A program made the translations under genes and the position numbers. From NCBI GenBank assembly GCA_963750915.1, contig CAVVSF010000002.1, positions 310,001-374,000 of the forward strand: a stretch of 64,000 nt of DNA, read 5' to 3'. The notes beneath the pieces are model-generated. The model had not been told where the DNA came from and searched no databases. It was given only the letters and a program-made list of their open reading frames with translations. This DNA is from DATBJJ01 sp963750915 (lineage in GTDB: Bacteria > Acidobacteriota > Vicinamibacteria > Vicinamibacterales > 2-12-FULL-66-21). This document shows positions 19,121 to 28,934 of this stretch, in pieces. Position 1 is the stretch's first letter, and each line of letters begins with the position of its first letter.

Positions 19121-19500
19121 GGCGCAGCCGCATCGCGATGGGACGCGACGCCAGCTTGCGGGTTCTTGATCGGTACGGCGCCGCCCCGTGGACGCCCTCC
19201 TGGCCGCCTGACTGACCTTTCGTCGCTAACCCGACCGCATTGTTCGGCGGGGCGCGTCACGCCGCGCCTGACGACATCAATTGGTCAAGGACACCGGTCC
19301 GCAATCACACCGGATCGGCCCGCGACACCTAAGAGCCTGTATCAGACATGGCTAGCAGTTCGGACCGAACGGATCATCGATCGCGGGGCAAGTGCTGCCT
19401 GAGTGATCTCGGCTCGTGGGCAGCACTAGAGCCGGCTCGGTCTGATGTAGGCCGAACGCGCCCAGTGAACCCCGCTCAGCACGTCGAGCGCCGCATCTAT
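19121..19500. other. Gene-free stretch beyond dinB
   Basis: No convincing gene is seen. The part from ~19453 to 19500 is shared with the sequence beyond dinB tail copy 1 (153-203), so the repeat extends past the stop codon for these two copies. Confidence 0.55.
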
Positions 19501-20773
19501 TCACAGCTCTTTTTCAGCAAGGCGTCGGAACTCGTCAGGGACGGAGCGCCCACCCCGCATCGCTGACCCGTAATCGACGGCTTGTTCTCCGAAGCGACTG
19601 CGGATCGCGTCGACGGCCCGGTCTGCACGCGATCGGGCCACGCCCTTTTTCGTGCCAGGACGGCATCCTTCGTCAGCAAGCCCAAGCGGCAGCTCCAGTT
19701 GCACGATCGCATGCGCTTCGAGGTGTGAGACGGAGATTGCCAGCAGCGAGATCGTCTTCTCATCACGGTGATCCGCAAGGACGCCGCGCACCAGGTCCTC
19801 GGCAATCTCAGCGAGAGCCCTCGTTGCAGAAATCGGCGCTGACAGCGTGAGCGAGCGCGTAACCGAGCGCAAATCGGCGAAGCGCACGCGGACCGTGATC
19901 GTCCGGCCGGCCAGGAACTTGGCGCGGAGCCGGGCGCCGATGCGGTCGGCGAGATGATGGAGCGTCGGTTGGAAGACGCGCTCGATCGCCGGCTGTCGTC
20001 CGAGCGCCGATTGTGCGCCGGCGGAGTGCGCGCGCCGCCGCGTTTCGATGGGCCGCGGATCGCGGTTCCACGCGAGTGCCGTCAACTTTCTTCCCACCGC
20101 GTGCCCGAGCAATCGCTCCACGGACGCAGCGAGAGCTCTCGGCCAATTGACCGATGGTGGTCACGCCGATCCTGGCGAGCCGCGCCTCGGTGGCGGGCCC
20201 CACGCCCCACATCAAAGCGACGGGCAGATCGTGAAGGAAACCGAGTTCAGTTTCTGGATCGACGACGACCAGTCCATCTGGCTTGGCGACCTGCGAGGCG
20301 ATCTTCGCCAGGTGCTTGGTCCGCGCCACGCCGATTGACATCGGCAAGCCAAGCTCGGCGCGCACGCGAGCCCGAACCCTTGTTGCGATCTCTGCAGGCG
20401 AACCGAAGAGATGCGTGCACCCCGCCACGTCGGCGAAGGCCTCGTCGATGGAGATGCGCTCGATGGCAGGTGTGAAATCGCCCAGGACTCCGATCGCGGC
20501 GTCGCCGAGCCGTTGATATTCGTTGAAATGTCCGCCGACAAATACGAGGTCGGGACAGAGTTGCCGCGCGCGCCGTCCCGGCATGCCGCTTCGTACGCCG
20601 AAGGCCCGCGCTTCGTAGGAGGGCGCGAGCACGACGCCGCCGCCGACCGCAATCGGCTTGCCGCGTAGGCGAGGGTCAAGCAGCTGTTCGACCGACGCGT
20701 AAAAGGCGTCGAGGTCCGCGTGGAGAATGGTGGCGGCGGCTCCCATCTCGTTGACTCCTCGCATCTCGTTCAC
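19501..20773 (-). CDS. dinB: DNA polymerase IV (Y family), one frameshift
   Basis: This encodes a translesion DNA polymerase of 423 residues after one correction. Motifs: ADLDAFYASVEQ (catalytic Asp), YEARAFGVRSGM, SIDEAF (catalytic Asp-Glu) near residue 105, the helix-hairpin-helix segment MWGVGPATEARLARIGV, and a C-terminal little finger (TITVRVRFADLRSVTRS) with a tail ending AEKEL. One extra base near 20130 joins the two halves exactly at ESS/AASVERLLG. It lies 15 bp after the membrane kinase on the same strand, so they may be co-transcribed. Its 3' end is repeated twice elsewhere in the window. Confidence 0.92.
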
Positions 20774-20788
20774 CGCAGCGGGTTCGAC

Positions 20789-22498
20789 CTAGTATATTCG
20801 CTTTTTGTTCGCCTCGAATATTTCGCTGGATGACGGTGCGCCGGAAGTCGGTTCAAGGTCAACCCGCAGGCGGGTGCCGCTCTCTCCTGATGTAAACCCA
20901 TCGCGGTGGGTTTCAAGGTCTCCGTCCACACTCGTTGCAGTCCACCACTGCCGGGCGTCAGCGTCGGTCCAGGGTTCGACGTCGATCGCTGAGAGGCGTC
21001 GCTCGAGTTCTGCGGCGCTGGTGGGCCGATCTTCTGGCTGCTTCGCCAGGCACTGGAGCACAAGTCGGTCGAGGTCGGGTGGCACCATGGACGGCGCCCG
21101 CTGCGACGGTGGCGTCGGGGCGGCTTGAAGATGTTGAGCGAGCACCTGCATCACGGTCTCGCCTTCGAAGACCTGCCGGCCGGTCAGGAGGTAATAGGCG
21201 ACGCACCCGAGCGAATACAGATCGGCTCGACGGTCCACCGTCGGGCTCAGGGCGATCTCTGGAGCCATATAGCCGGGTGTCCCGACCACCAATCCGGCCT
21301 GAGTCGCGAATGAATCCTCACTGGCACGAACGGTGGCGGGCTTCACGAGACCGAAGTCGAGCACCTTGACGAAGTCGTGGACGAGTCCCAGGCGTCCGAT
21401 ATGGATGTTGGCAGGCTTGATGTCCCGATGGACCAGGCCTCGAACATGCGCCTCTTCGAGTGATGCGCACACCTGACGAAGAATGTGAACGACACGACCC
21501 GGTGTCAGGGGACCGTGCCGACGCACCAACGAATCGAGGTTCACGCCTTCGAGCAATTCCATGACGAAGTACAGCGTCTGATCGTCCGTGACGCCAAAAT
21601 CGTAGAGTTCGACGGTGTGCGGAGACCGCAGGCTCGCGGCGGTTTCGGCCTCGCGGCGGAAGCGTGTGACGGCGAGCTGCGCCGCTGCCGGATCGCTGCC
21701 GCCAATCACCTCGGGACGAATCAGCTTGATTGCCGCCGGCCGTGCGAGCATGCGATGCGTCGCGTGATAGACCTCTCCCATCCCGCCGCGCCCCAGAAGC
21801 TCGCCGAGCTGATAGCTTCCCATCTCACGCGCTTTCGCAACCTGCTGCCCCAACCCGGTGACGACGTGTGAGATGACGACGGCGACGCCGACAAGCAGGT
21901 AGTCCGGATAGTGCATGAGCACGGCGTCGGTCCACGCGTCGAAGTGCCACAGTCCTCTCGCCCTGGCGATCCACATGGCGAACGGGTTCATCGATACGGC
22001 CAGGAGTCCGGCGAGCAACGTCTTGATCGGCGTGCTCGGCACAATCGCCGCGAACATCAGGACGACGGCACCGATCCATGAGATTTCTGGCGAGATGTTG
22101 TGGCTTGCCGGCACCGGCGCCCAGTGGAAGGTCAGACCGAGAGCGAACGCCGTGAGCACCATGTAGGCCAGGCCGAGATCCAGAACGCTCCTCGGATCCC
22201 GTTCACCCCTGCGGGTATAGACGTACAGCAGCACGGATGCGAGTACGCTCACGGCGGCAATCGCGTCCGGACCTCCCAGGTGAAGCCACTGGGGATCCCC
22301 GTGCGACATGGACCGCACAGCCAGATGACCGAGCATCGAGCCCAGCGTCCACAACCCACACGCCACGAGGGACATGATCCCCAACCGACGGGACGCATCT
22401 CTGAGGAGATCGGCAGGAAGGACCCGCCGCCGGCGTCCTGTCGGTGTCGTTTTTGCCGAGCTGGCGGGAACAGGTCCGATCAGGTGCCGGTCTGCCAT
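20789..22498 (-). CDS. Ser/Thr protein kinase with N-terminal membrane domain
   Basis: The start at ATG 22498 has AGGAG 5 bp upstream, giving 569 residues; a longer frame to 22588 lacks such support. The N-terminal ~230 residues contain six to seven hydrophobic segments. The cytoplasmic kinase domain follows: GRGGMGEVYHA glycine loop, AIKLI lysine, HRDIKPAN, DFGLV, and GTPGYMAPE activation loop. A ~90-residue tail is hydrophilic. The layout suggests a membrane-sensing Hanks-type kinase. It is divergent from the molybdenum hydroxylase genes and upstream of dinB. A 218-bp piece of this gene recurs at 360-577. Confidence 0.92.
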   Translation of the reverse strand: MADRHLIGPVPASSAKTTPTGRRRRVLPADLLRDASRRLGIMSLVACGLWTLGSMLGHLAVRSMSHGDPQWLHLGGPDAIAAVSVLASVLLYVYTRRGERDPRSVLDLGLAYMVLTAFALGLTFHWAPVPASHNISPEISWIGAVVLMFAAIVPSTPIKTLLAGLLAVSMNPFAMWIARARGLWHFDAWTDAVLMHYPDYLLVGVAVVISHVVTGLGQQVAKAREMGSYQLGELLGRGGMGEVYHATHRMLARPAAIKLIRPEVIGGSDPAAAQLAVTRFRREAETAASLRSPHTVELYDFGVTDDQTLYFVMELLEGVNLDSLVRRHGPLTPGRVVHILRQVCASLEEAHVRGLVHRDIKPANIHIGRLGLVHDFVKVLDFGLVKPATVRASEDSFATQAGLVVGTPGYMAPEIALSPTVDRRADLYSLGCVAYYLLTGRQVFEGETVMQVLAQHLQAAPTPPSQRAPSMVPPDLDRLVLQCLAKQPEDRPTSAAELERRLSAIDVEPWTDADARQWWTATSVDGDLETHRDGFTSGESGTRLRVDLEPTSGAPSSSEIFEANKKRIY

Positions 22499-22700
22499 AG
22501 CTCCTAAGTTTGGGCTCATTTGTGGTCGCCGGGCGAGGAGCGGGTCAGTTGACCTCCTCACGTGACCGGCGGACAATTCGGGTACCATAGGTCCACGTCA
22601 AACTGACCTGGATCGACTGGCGGGTGTCGGCCGGCTTGTCCCGCCAGCATTCCAGACGATACCAACGGAGCCGAGGGATCGGTTCGCGGAGAGCTCGAAG

Positions 22701-23165
22701 ATGAAGTACACAGTCCTCGTCAATGGGGAGCGGCGTACCGTCGATGTGCCGGAGCGTATGCCCCTGCTCTGGGTGCTCCGGGATGCCATGGACCTGAAGG
22801 GCACCAAATACGGCTGCGGCGTCGCCCAGTGCGGCGCCTGTACGGTGCTGCTGGACGGTCAGCCCACCCCCTCGTGCATCACGCCGATCTCCTCGATCGG
22901 GACCAGGGCGGTCACGACCATCGAGAGCCTGCCGCGCGACGGGTCCCACCCGCTGCAGCGCGCCTGGCTGGAGCTCGACGTCCCGCAGTGCGGCTACTGT
23001 CAGGCGGGCCAGCTGATGGCGGCCTCGGCGCTGCTCAAGGCCACGCCGAACCCGACCGACCAGCAGATCGATACGGCGATGAGCGGCAACGTCTGCCGCT
23101 GCGGCACTTACCTTCGCATCAAGCAGGCCATCAAGTCGGCGGCGAGCGCCGGAAGGAAGGGCTAA
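22701..23165 (+). CDS. (2Fe-2S) subunit of molybdenum hydroxylase, IorA-type
   Basis: This 154-residue protein is full length for the small subunit of isoquinoline-1-oxidoreductase/aldehyde dehydrogenase-type enzymes. The plant-type 2Fe-2S site is CGVAQCGACTVLLDG (with a fourth Cys at PSC), and the second cluster is CGYCQAGQ...GNVCRCGTY. It passes electrons from the molybdenum centre. The stop is 2 bp before the large-subunit start, so translation is coupled. There is no FAD subunit, as is usual for the IorAB type that uses cytochrome or another external acceptor. Confidence 0.93.
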   Translation: MKYTVLVNGERRTVDVPERMPLLWVLRDAMDLKGTKYGCGVAQCGACTVLLDGQPTPSCITPISSIGTRAVTTIESLPRDGSHPLQRAWLELDVPQCGYCQAGQLMAASALLKATPNPTDQQIDTAMSGNVCRCGTYLRIKQAIKSAASAGRKG

Positions 23166-23167
23166 TC

Positions 23168-25469
23168 ATGGCCGGAACCTTGAAGGATCCGAAACTCGAC
23201 CGTCGTGCGTTTCTGCAGGTCTCAGCGGTGGCCGGCGGCGGCCTGCTGATTGGCCTTTACACACCGGACGTGCTGGCGCAGGGGCGGGGTGGCGGTCCGG
23301 GCGCTCCGGCGGCCTCGCTCGCGCCGAACACTTACATCACGATCAACCCCGACAACACCTTCACGATCATCGCGAAGAATCCGGAGACCGGACAAGGCGT
23401 CAAGACCGCGTTGCCGATGATCATCGCCGACGAGTTCGACGTCGACTGGGCGCAGGTCAAGATCCAGCAGGCCGACCTCGATCCGAAGTACGGCGCGCAG
23501 ATCGAGGGTGGCAGCCGCGCCATCCCCTCCAACTACCAGAACCATCGTCTGGTGGGGGCCGGCGGCCGGCTCCTCATGCTGGCAGCGGCGGCGCAGCAGT
23601 GGACGGTGCCGCAGAGCGAGTTGAGCACGGCGGGCGGTGTCGTGACGCATGTCCCGAGCAAGCGCACGGCGACCTACGCCTCGTTGTCGTCAGCGGCGGC
23701 GAGCCTCCCCGTGCCGGAAACCGCCGCCATCGAGGCCGCGCTCAAGAACCCGCGGGACTTCAAGATCATCGGCAAGCGGATCCGCAGCGTCGACAACCTG
23801 GAGATCGTGACGGGTCGCCCGATCTACAGCATCGACGTGGCGTTTCCGAACATGCTCCATGCCGTGCTGGTGAAGTGCGACGTCTTCGGCGGCAAGGTCG
23901 TCAGCGCCAACCTGGACGAAATCAAGAAGCTGCCGGGCATCAAGCACGCGTTCATCATCGAGCCGGCGGGGCAGGGCAATAACTCTCTCGCCTCGGGCGT
24001 GGCGATCGTGGCCGACAGCTGGTGGGTCGCCAACGACGCGCGAAGCTCGCTGAAGGTCGTCTGGGACGAAGGCGCCGTTGCGTCGCAGAGCAGCGAGGCG
24101 TATCTGGTGCAGGCGCGCGACCTGGCGGCCAGGGCGGCTACGGCGCCTGTACCCGCGCCACCGCCACCACCGCCTCCGGCTCCCGGCGGGGGACGCGGCG
24201 GCCCGGGCGGCCCGCCCATGGCCGTGATTGGCGACGTCGAGGCGGCATTCCGCGCGGCCGCGAAGACCATCGAAGCCGAGTACTTCTTCCCGCTCCTGTC
24301 GCATGCGCCGCTCGAGCCGCAGAACTCCACCGCGCACTTCACCAAGGACGGCAAGCTGGAGATTCTGGTCGCCGAGCCAGATTCCGTCGAAGCAGCATCC
24401 GGCGCTCGGCGCCGGCATTCCGCCCGAGAACATCACGTTCCACCTCGTGCGCTCCGGCGGCGGGTTCGGCCGGCGGCTCGTGAGCGAGTACGACATCGAG
24501 GTGGCGCGCATCGCGCGGCTCGTCACCGAGGAGCGGGCGGCCGCGGGGCTACCGAGCGTTCCGGTCAAGCTGCTCTGGTCGCGCGAAGACGACATGGCGC
24601 ACGACCAGTACCGCCCGACCGGATACCACTTCTTCAAGGCGGGCCTGGACGCGAGCGGCAAGCTCATCGCATACCGCGATTTCGTGCCCAGCACCAACTC
24701 CGTCGTCCCCGCGAACGAGTTCCCGCGCGGTTTCGTCGAGAACGTGCTGGTCAGGTCCGAGAACGTGACGCCGTTCGGCATCCCCGTCGGTGCGCTGCGC
24801 GCGCCGCCCACCAATGGCATCTCGTTCGTGAAGCAGGGCTTCATCGACGAGGTCGCCGTCGCCGCCGGCAAGGATCCGCTGCAGTACCGGATCGACCTGC
24901 TGAATAACCCGGTCGGCCCCGGCGCCACCGGCGGATTCAACCCGGCGCGCGCGCGCGGCGTGCTCGAGGCCGTGCGCGAGATGTCCGCGTGGGATCGCCG
25001 CAGTGCACTGCCCAAAGGCACGGGCAAGGGCGTCGCGTTCCAGTTCGCGCACGCCGGCTACGTGGCGTATGTTGTCGAGGTCTCGGTCGACGCGAAGAAG
25101 GCCATCAAGGTCAATCGCGCGTGGTGTGCCGTCGACATCGGCCGGCAGATCGTCAACCCAAGCACGTCGGAAAACCTGGTGCATGGCGGCTTCATCGAAG
25201 GCATGAGCCACCTGATGTCCTGGACGATCACGATCGACAAGGGACGCGTGGTCCAGAAGAACTTCCATCAGTACCAGCCGACGCGAATGATGCACGCCCC
25301 GGTCAGCATCGACGTCAAGTTCCTCGAGACGGACTTCGATCCGACAGGGCTCGGCGAGCCGTCCCTGCCGCCGGCCGTCCCCGCGATCACCAACGCCATC
25401 TTCGCGGCGACGGGCGTTCGCATCCGGTCGCTGCCGTTGGACGCGCAAGGGTACCGCTGGACGACGTAA
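23168..25469 (+). CDS. Molybdopterin large subunit, IorB-type, one frameshift
   Basis: This is a 766-residue large subunit after removing one extra base near 24365. It has a Tat leader (DRRAFLQVSAVAGGGLLIG) as in IorB proteins, so the enzyme is exported folded. Recognisable parts include TGQGVKTALPMIIADEFDVD, the join EI/WSPSQIPS, the molybdopterin-binding RSGGGFGRRL, GALRAPPTNGI, and a final GLGEPSLPPAVPAI with the conserved glutamate. A proline- then glycine-rich stretch (residues ~325-355) forms an unusual linker. It oxidises an N-heteroaromatic or aldehyde; the substrate is unknown. A strong terminator follows. Confidence 0.9.
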
Positions 25470-25498
25470 GCCAGCGTGCCGGCGCGTCAGACTCGATA

Positions 25499-25536
25499 CC
25501 CCGAACCGACCATCGAGGTCGGTTCGGGGTTTTTTT
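25499..25536 (+). terminator. Rho-independent terminator of the iorAB-type operon
   Basis: CCCCGAACCGACC pairs with GGTCGGTTCGGGG (13-bp perfect stem, 5-base loop) and is followed by seven T. It lies 30 bp after the large-subunit stop and 9 bp before the next start codon. Confidence 0.95.
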
Positions 25537-25544
25537 ATACCCTC

Positions 25545-26132
25545 ATGCCCATCGCACGACTGACCGCCATTGCCTTACTTGCCGGCCTCCTCGGCGTTCA
25601 CGCGCAGTCGTCGCCGCAGGCGCGGACGCTCGTCGAGTTCGACTTCACGACGTCGGCCCAGGGATGGCTCGTCTCCGGTGACACTGGCTCGACTGAGCCC
25701 GTGTTGCAGCCGTCGGGTGGCAGCCGCGGAGGCCACATCTCGAATGTCGACGAAGCCCTTGGCGAGACCTGGTACTTCAGTGCGCCCGACAGCCTGTTGA
25801 AACAGTTGGCGTCGGCCGAAAACGGCACGCTGAGCTACAGCCTCAAGCAGTCCGCAGACATTCCGAGCGTCCTCGATGACGACGTGATCATCGTCGGACC
25901 CGCGGGCCGGCTCTCGTTCCGGTTCGGCACGTCGCCCGGCACCGGCTGGACGCCCTTCTCAGTGAAGCTCACAGCGGCGGCCGGATGGCGCTGGAATTGG
26001 AACGCGCGAGCGACCCAGGAACAGATCCGGAGCGTGCTCGCCAATCCGACGAGTCTTGAAATCCGCGGCGAGTACCACACTGGACCCGATGAGGGTGCGC
26101 TCGACACCGTCGTCCTCAGATCCGGCGGGTGA
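25545..26132 (+). CDS. Secreted laminin-B-like domain protein
   Basis: The product is 195 residues with a signal peptide (IARLTAIALLAGLLGVHA). One domain follows: FDFTTSAQGWLVSGD, GGSRGGHISNVDEALGETWY, FSAPDSLLKQLA and GTLSYSLKQS. These match the laminin B (domain IV) family, a carbohydrate/adhesion-type beta sandwich. It ends LDTVVLRSGG. ATG 25545 is preferred over an upstream frame because that would run through the terminator. The last ~20 codons recur at 35937-35998. A role on the cell surface is inferred. Confidence 0.82.
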   Translation: MPIARLTAIALLAGLLGVHAQSSPQARTLVEFDFTTSAQGWLVSGDTGSTEPVLQPSGGSRGGHISNVDEALGETWYFSAPDSLLKQLASAENGTLSYSLKQSADIPSVLDDDVIIVGPAGRLSFRFGTSPGTGWTPFSVKLTAAAGWRWNWNARATQEQIRSVLANPTSLEIRGEYHTGPDEGALDTVVLRSGG

Positions 26133-26154
26133 GTCGGTCTCGCGCCGGCGCTAC

Positions 26155-26320
26155 CCCAGTCGTGCAGCGGACAGTCGGGCGTGCCGAGGCCGCGGTACGG
26201 GCGGTGTGATCGGACATGGCGATCGGCCGGCACTTGTATCGCCAAGGCCTGGTGCGGGCGCTCGTGATGGTACTGCTGCAGGAAGGCGTCGAAGCGCGCC
26301 CGATTGATGCAGTCAGCCAC
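26155..26320 (-). pseudogene. IS481-family transposase C-terminal fragment
   Basis: The minus strand encodes ARFDAFLQQYHHERPHQAL and then VPADRH..RPYRGLG..DCPLHDW. This is the segment after the last catalytic acidic residue in IS481/IS3-like transposases (the YN.ERPHQAL motif). Neither the DDE core nor inverted repeats are present. It abuts the end of the laminin-B gene and marks old mobile-element activity. Confidence 0.7.
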
Positions 26321-26439
26321 GTTCACCTCCAGCCCTCGGTTCTTGGAAATCAGATAGAGAGACGGCTGCCCGAGTCGGCCAGCAAACACCGGATAGCCTG
26401 GTTCGAGCCGATGACGACGCTCGGCGCGTCACCGCTATA

Positions 26440-27973
26440 ATGCCGCTCTTGCCGCTGCGCCCTGGTACGTCTCTCGGTCCTGTACGTCATCGTCTCTGCT
26501 CTTGGAAAGGGTGGTATGGGTGAGGTCTACCTCGCCGCCGACCCACGACTCGGGCGCCAAGTCGCGATCAAGGTCCTCAATTCGCAGGCGGCGGCCGCCG
26601 GCAGCAGCCGTGAACGCTTCCTGAACGAAGCGCAGATGGCCGCCCGGCTCGATCATCCGAACATCTGGACTTTGTACGAGATCGGAACGGACGGGGACGT
26701 CGATTACCTGGTGATGCAGCGGATTCATGGCGAGACTCTCTCCGATCGCCTGGCCCGCGGCGAGCGCGAAGGCCATGCACTCGACCTCACCATCCAGCTA
26801 ACGGAAGCGCTCGCGTACGCACACGCGCACGGTGTTATCCATCGTGACATCAAGCCGCAAAACGTCATGGTGACACCCGAGGGACGCGTCAAGTTGATGG
26901 ACTTCGGTCTGGCCAAGGCGCCGGGCCGAATCGACGGCGCCGACGAGACGCGGGCAGCGCTCACGGCACCAGGCGCTTTCTTCGGCACGCTTCAGTACAT
27001 GTCACCCGAGCAGCTAGAGGGCAGCGCCGCGGACCATCGCAGCGACATCTTCAGCCTCGGCATGGTCATCTATCAGTTGTTCGCCGTGAAGCACCCGTTT
27101 GCTGGGGTCACGACAGCAGCCACGATCACGGCGATCACTTCGCGGTCGGCGCCGCGATTGAGCGAGACCGCCCCGCACGCACCTCGCGGTCTCGACCGCG
27201 TTCTGGCGAAGGCGCTCGCACGGGTACCGGCGGAGCGGTATCAGTCCACGGCCGATCTGCTTGGCGACCTCCGCGACGTGCACCGTGACACGGTACAGGC
27301 GCGGGGGTACGCGTTGCCGGCCGCTTCCGGCGTCCGCGACTTCGGTCTCAGGAACCGCGCAATCGTGTCGGTCCTCGTCCTGACGGCTGCCGGTGCTGCC
27401 GCCCTCTACTGGTCGTGGCCCGTTGCTGCGCCACCCACGACATCGGTCGCCGCGCCAGCGGCGCCGGTCGCCCGGATGACGACCTGGCTCGAGGTCGAGC
27501 CGGTTCGGGCGGGCGTCCGGCAGGACACCTACGAGTCGGTCGGCGGCGAGACGCTCGCCGACGGATGGAGGTTCAGGGTCCATATGAGTCCCAGGGCCGC
27601 GGGCTACCTGACGGTGCTGAGCGACGAGACAGTGCACCGGAACAGCCTATCGACGCTCACGGTGCTGCATCCGTCGACCTTGAGCGGCCAGCGCAGCGTC
27701 ACCGACTGGAATGTTATTGACGGCCAACCGGCGGACATCGCCATTTGGGTGATATGGTCTCCGACAGCGGTCGAGCTGCTGGACGGCCTCAAGGTCTACG
27801 AGAACCCACGGGATGCCGGGGTCGTGAGGGATCCGCAGGCCGCTGAGCGCCTCAGGAACTGGCTTGGGCCGAAAGCGTCGCTCGGGACGCGGTCGGCCAC
27901 AGAAGGGGCGGCCCGGCTCACGGTGGAGGGCTCCGAGCCCCAGCTCGTACATCGGTTCGTCGTCAAACACTGA
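26440..27973 (+). CDS. Membrane Ser/Thr kinase with extracytoplasmic DUF4384-like domain
   Basis: With one extra base removed near 26482, the start is ATG 26440 and the product 510 residues. It opens LRPGTSLGPYVIVSALGKGG, the usual start of these kinases. Kinase motifs are GGMGEVYLA, AIKVL, HRDIKPQN, DFGLAK and GTLQYMSPE. One membrane segment (IVSVLVLTAAGAAALYWSW) lies at ~310. The C-terminal ~180 residues have GWRFRVHMSPRAAGYLTVLS and AIWVIWSPTAVELL, resembling DUF4384. The DUF4384 protein follows 17 bp later, then the CHAT genes. It is probably the sensor kinase of this cluster. Confidence 0.88.
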
Positions 27974-27990
27974 AGCTGGCGGGGGAACCA

Positions 27991-28869
27991 ATGGTTCGCG
28001 AAGCACTCATTGCTGCTCTCGTCGTCGGTGCATCTCCGGCCCTCTCCGCGCAGGACGAGACGACCCGTTCCGTCACCCCTGCACGATTTCTGAAGGCGCG
28101 CCCCGCCGCGACGACCACGAAGAAGGCGCCGGGGGCGCCGACGTACCGCCGCGCGACCCGGGCGGACGGCGCTGTGAGTGACGCCGACACCGTTGACCTC
28201 GGTGTCACCATCTGGCGTCTGCGCGCCGCAAAGCCGGCCGACGTGGCGCGCCTGCTCGTCCAGGACCGCGATACGACGACGGAATGGACGCCCGAGCGGG
28301 TGGCCGTCGGCACGCCGCTCGTCCTTGGCGATCGCGTTCGGATCAGCGTCGAGTCTCCGCGCACCGGTTATCTCTACGTCATCGACCGCGAGCAGTACGC
28401 CGATGGCTCCGAAGGGGCGCCGCATCTGATCTTTCCGACGAAGCGGACCCTCGGCGGCGACAATCGCGTGACCGCCGGCCGCCTCGTCGAGATTCCGGCC
28501 CAGGATGACCGGCCGCCATTTTTCACGATGCGCCCGAGCCGGCCGGACCAGACGGGCGAGCGACTCACCATCCTCGTGACTGACAAACCGGTGAAAGAGA
28601 TCGTGCTCAGCGACGACGCCGTACCGATGGCGGCGGCGCTGGCAGTCGATCTCGAGTCACGTGGCGCCGGGTCATTCGAGCGCCTCGAGCTCGTGGGTGG
28701 TGAAGGGCGTGCCTGGTCGCGCGCGGAACAACGGGCGGGCGCCGACGCCACGCGCCTCCTCCGTCAGGACGATCCGCCGCCGCAGACGCTGTTCCGGGTG
28801 TCGGTGAAACAGCCGGAGCTCATTGCCGTGAACCTCGTCCTCGCGCACGACAAGCGCAAGAGTCAGTAG
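27991..28869 (+). CDS. Exported DUF4384 protein
   Basis: This 292-residue protein has a signal peptide (EALIAALVVGASPALSAQ) and a single DUF4384 domain in its central part. The domain motifs are LGDRVRISVESPRTGYLYVI, a glycine-rich strand, and HLIFPTKRTLGGDNRVTAG. The family is known to occur next to caspase/CHAT peptidases and Ser/Thr kinases, but its function is not established. It shares the GYLYV-type core with the ectodomain of the kinase just upstream. The C-terminus is basic (KRKSQ). It likely acts in the periplasm. Confidence 0.85.
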   Translation: MVREALIAALVVGASPALSAQDETTRSVTPARFLKARPAATTTKKAPGAPTYRRATRADGAVSDADTVDLGVTIWRLRAAKPADVARLLVQDRDTTTEWTPERVAVGTPLVLGDRVRISVESPRTGYLYVIDREQYADGSEGAPHLIFPTKRTLGGDNRVTAGRLVEIPAQDDRPPFFTMRPSRPDQTGERLTILVTDKPVKEIVLSDDAVPMAAALAVDLESRGAGSFERLELVGGEGRAWSRAEQRAGADATRLLRQDDPPPQTLFRVSVKQPELIAVNLVLAHDKRKSQ

Positions 28870-28934
28870 CAAGGCAGTTCGGTGGCGACCGGCCGTCGCG
28901 ACACCCGGTGATCAATCGGGTAAGGAGAGTCCAG

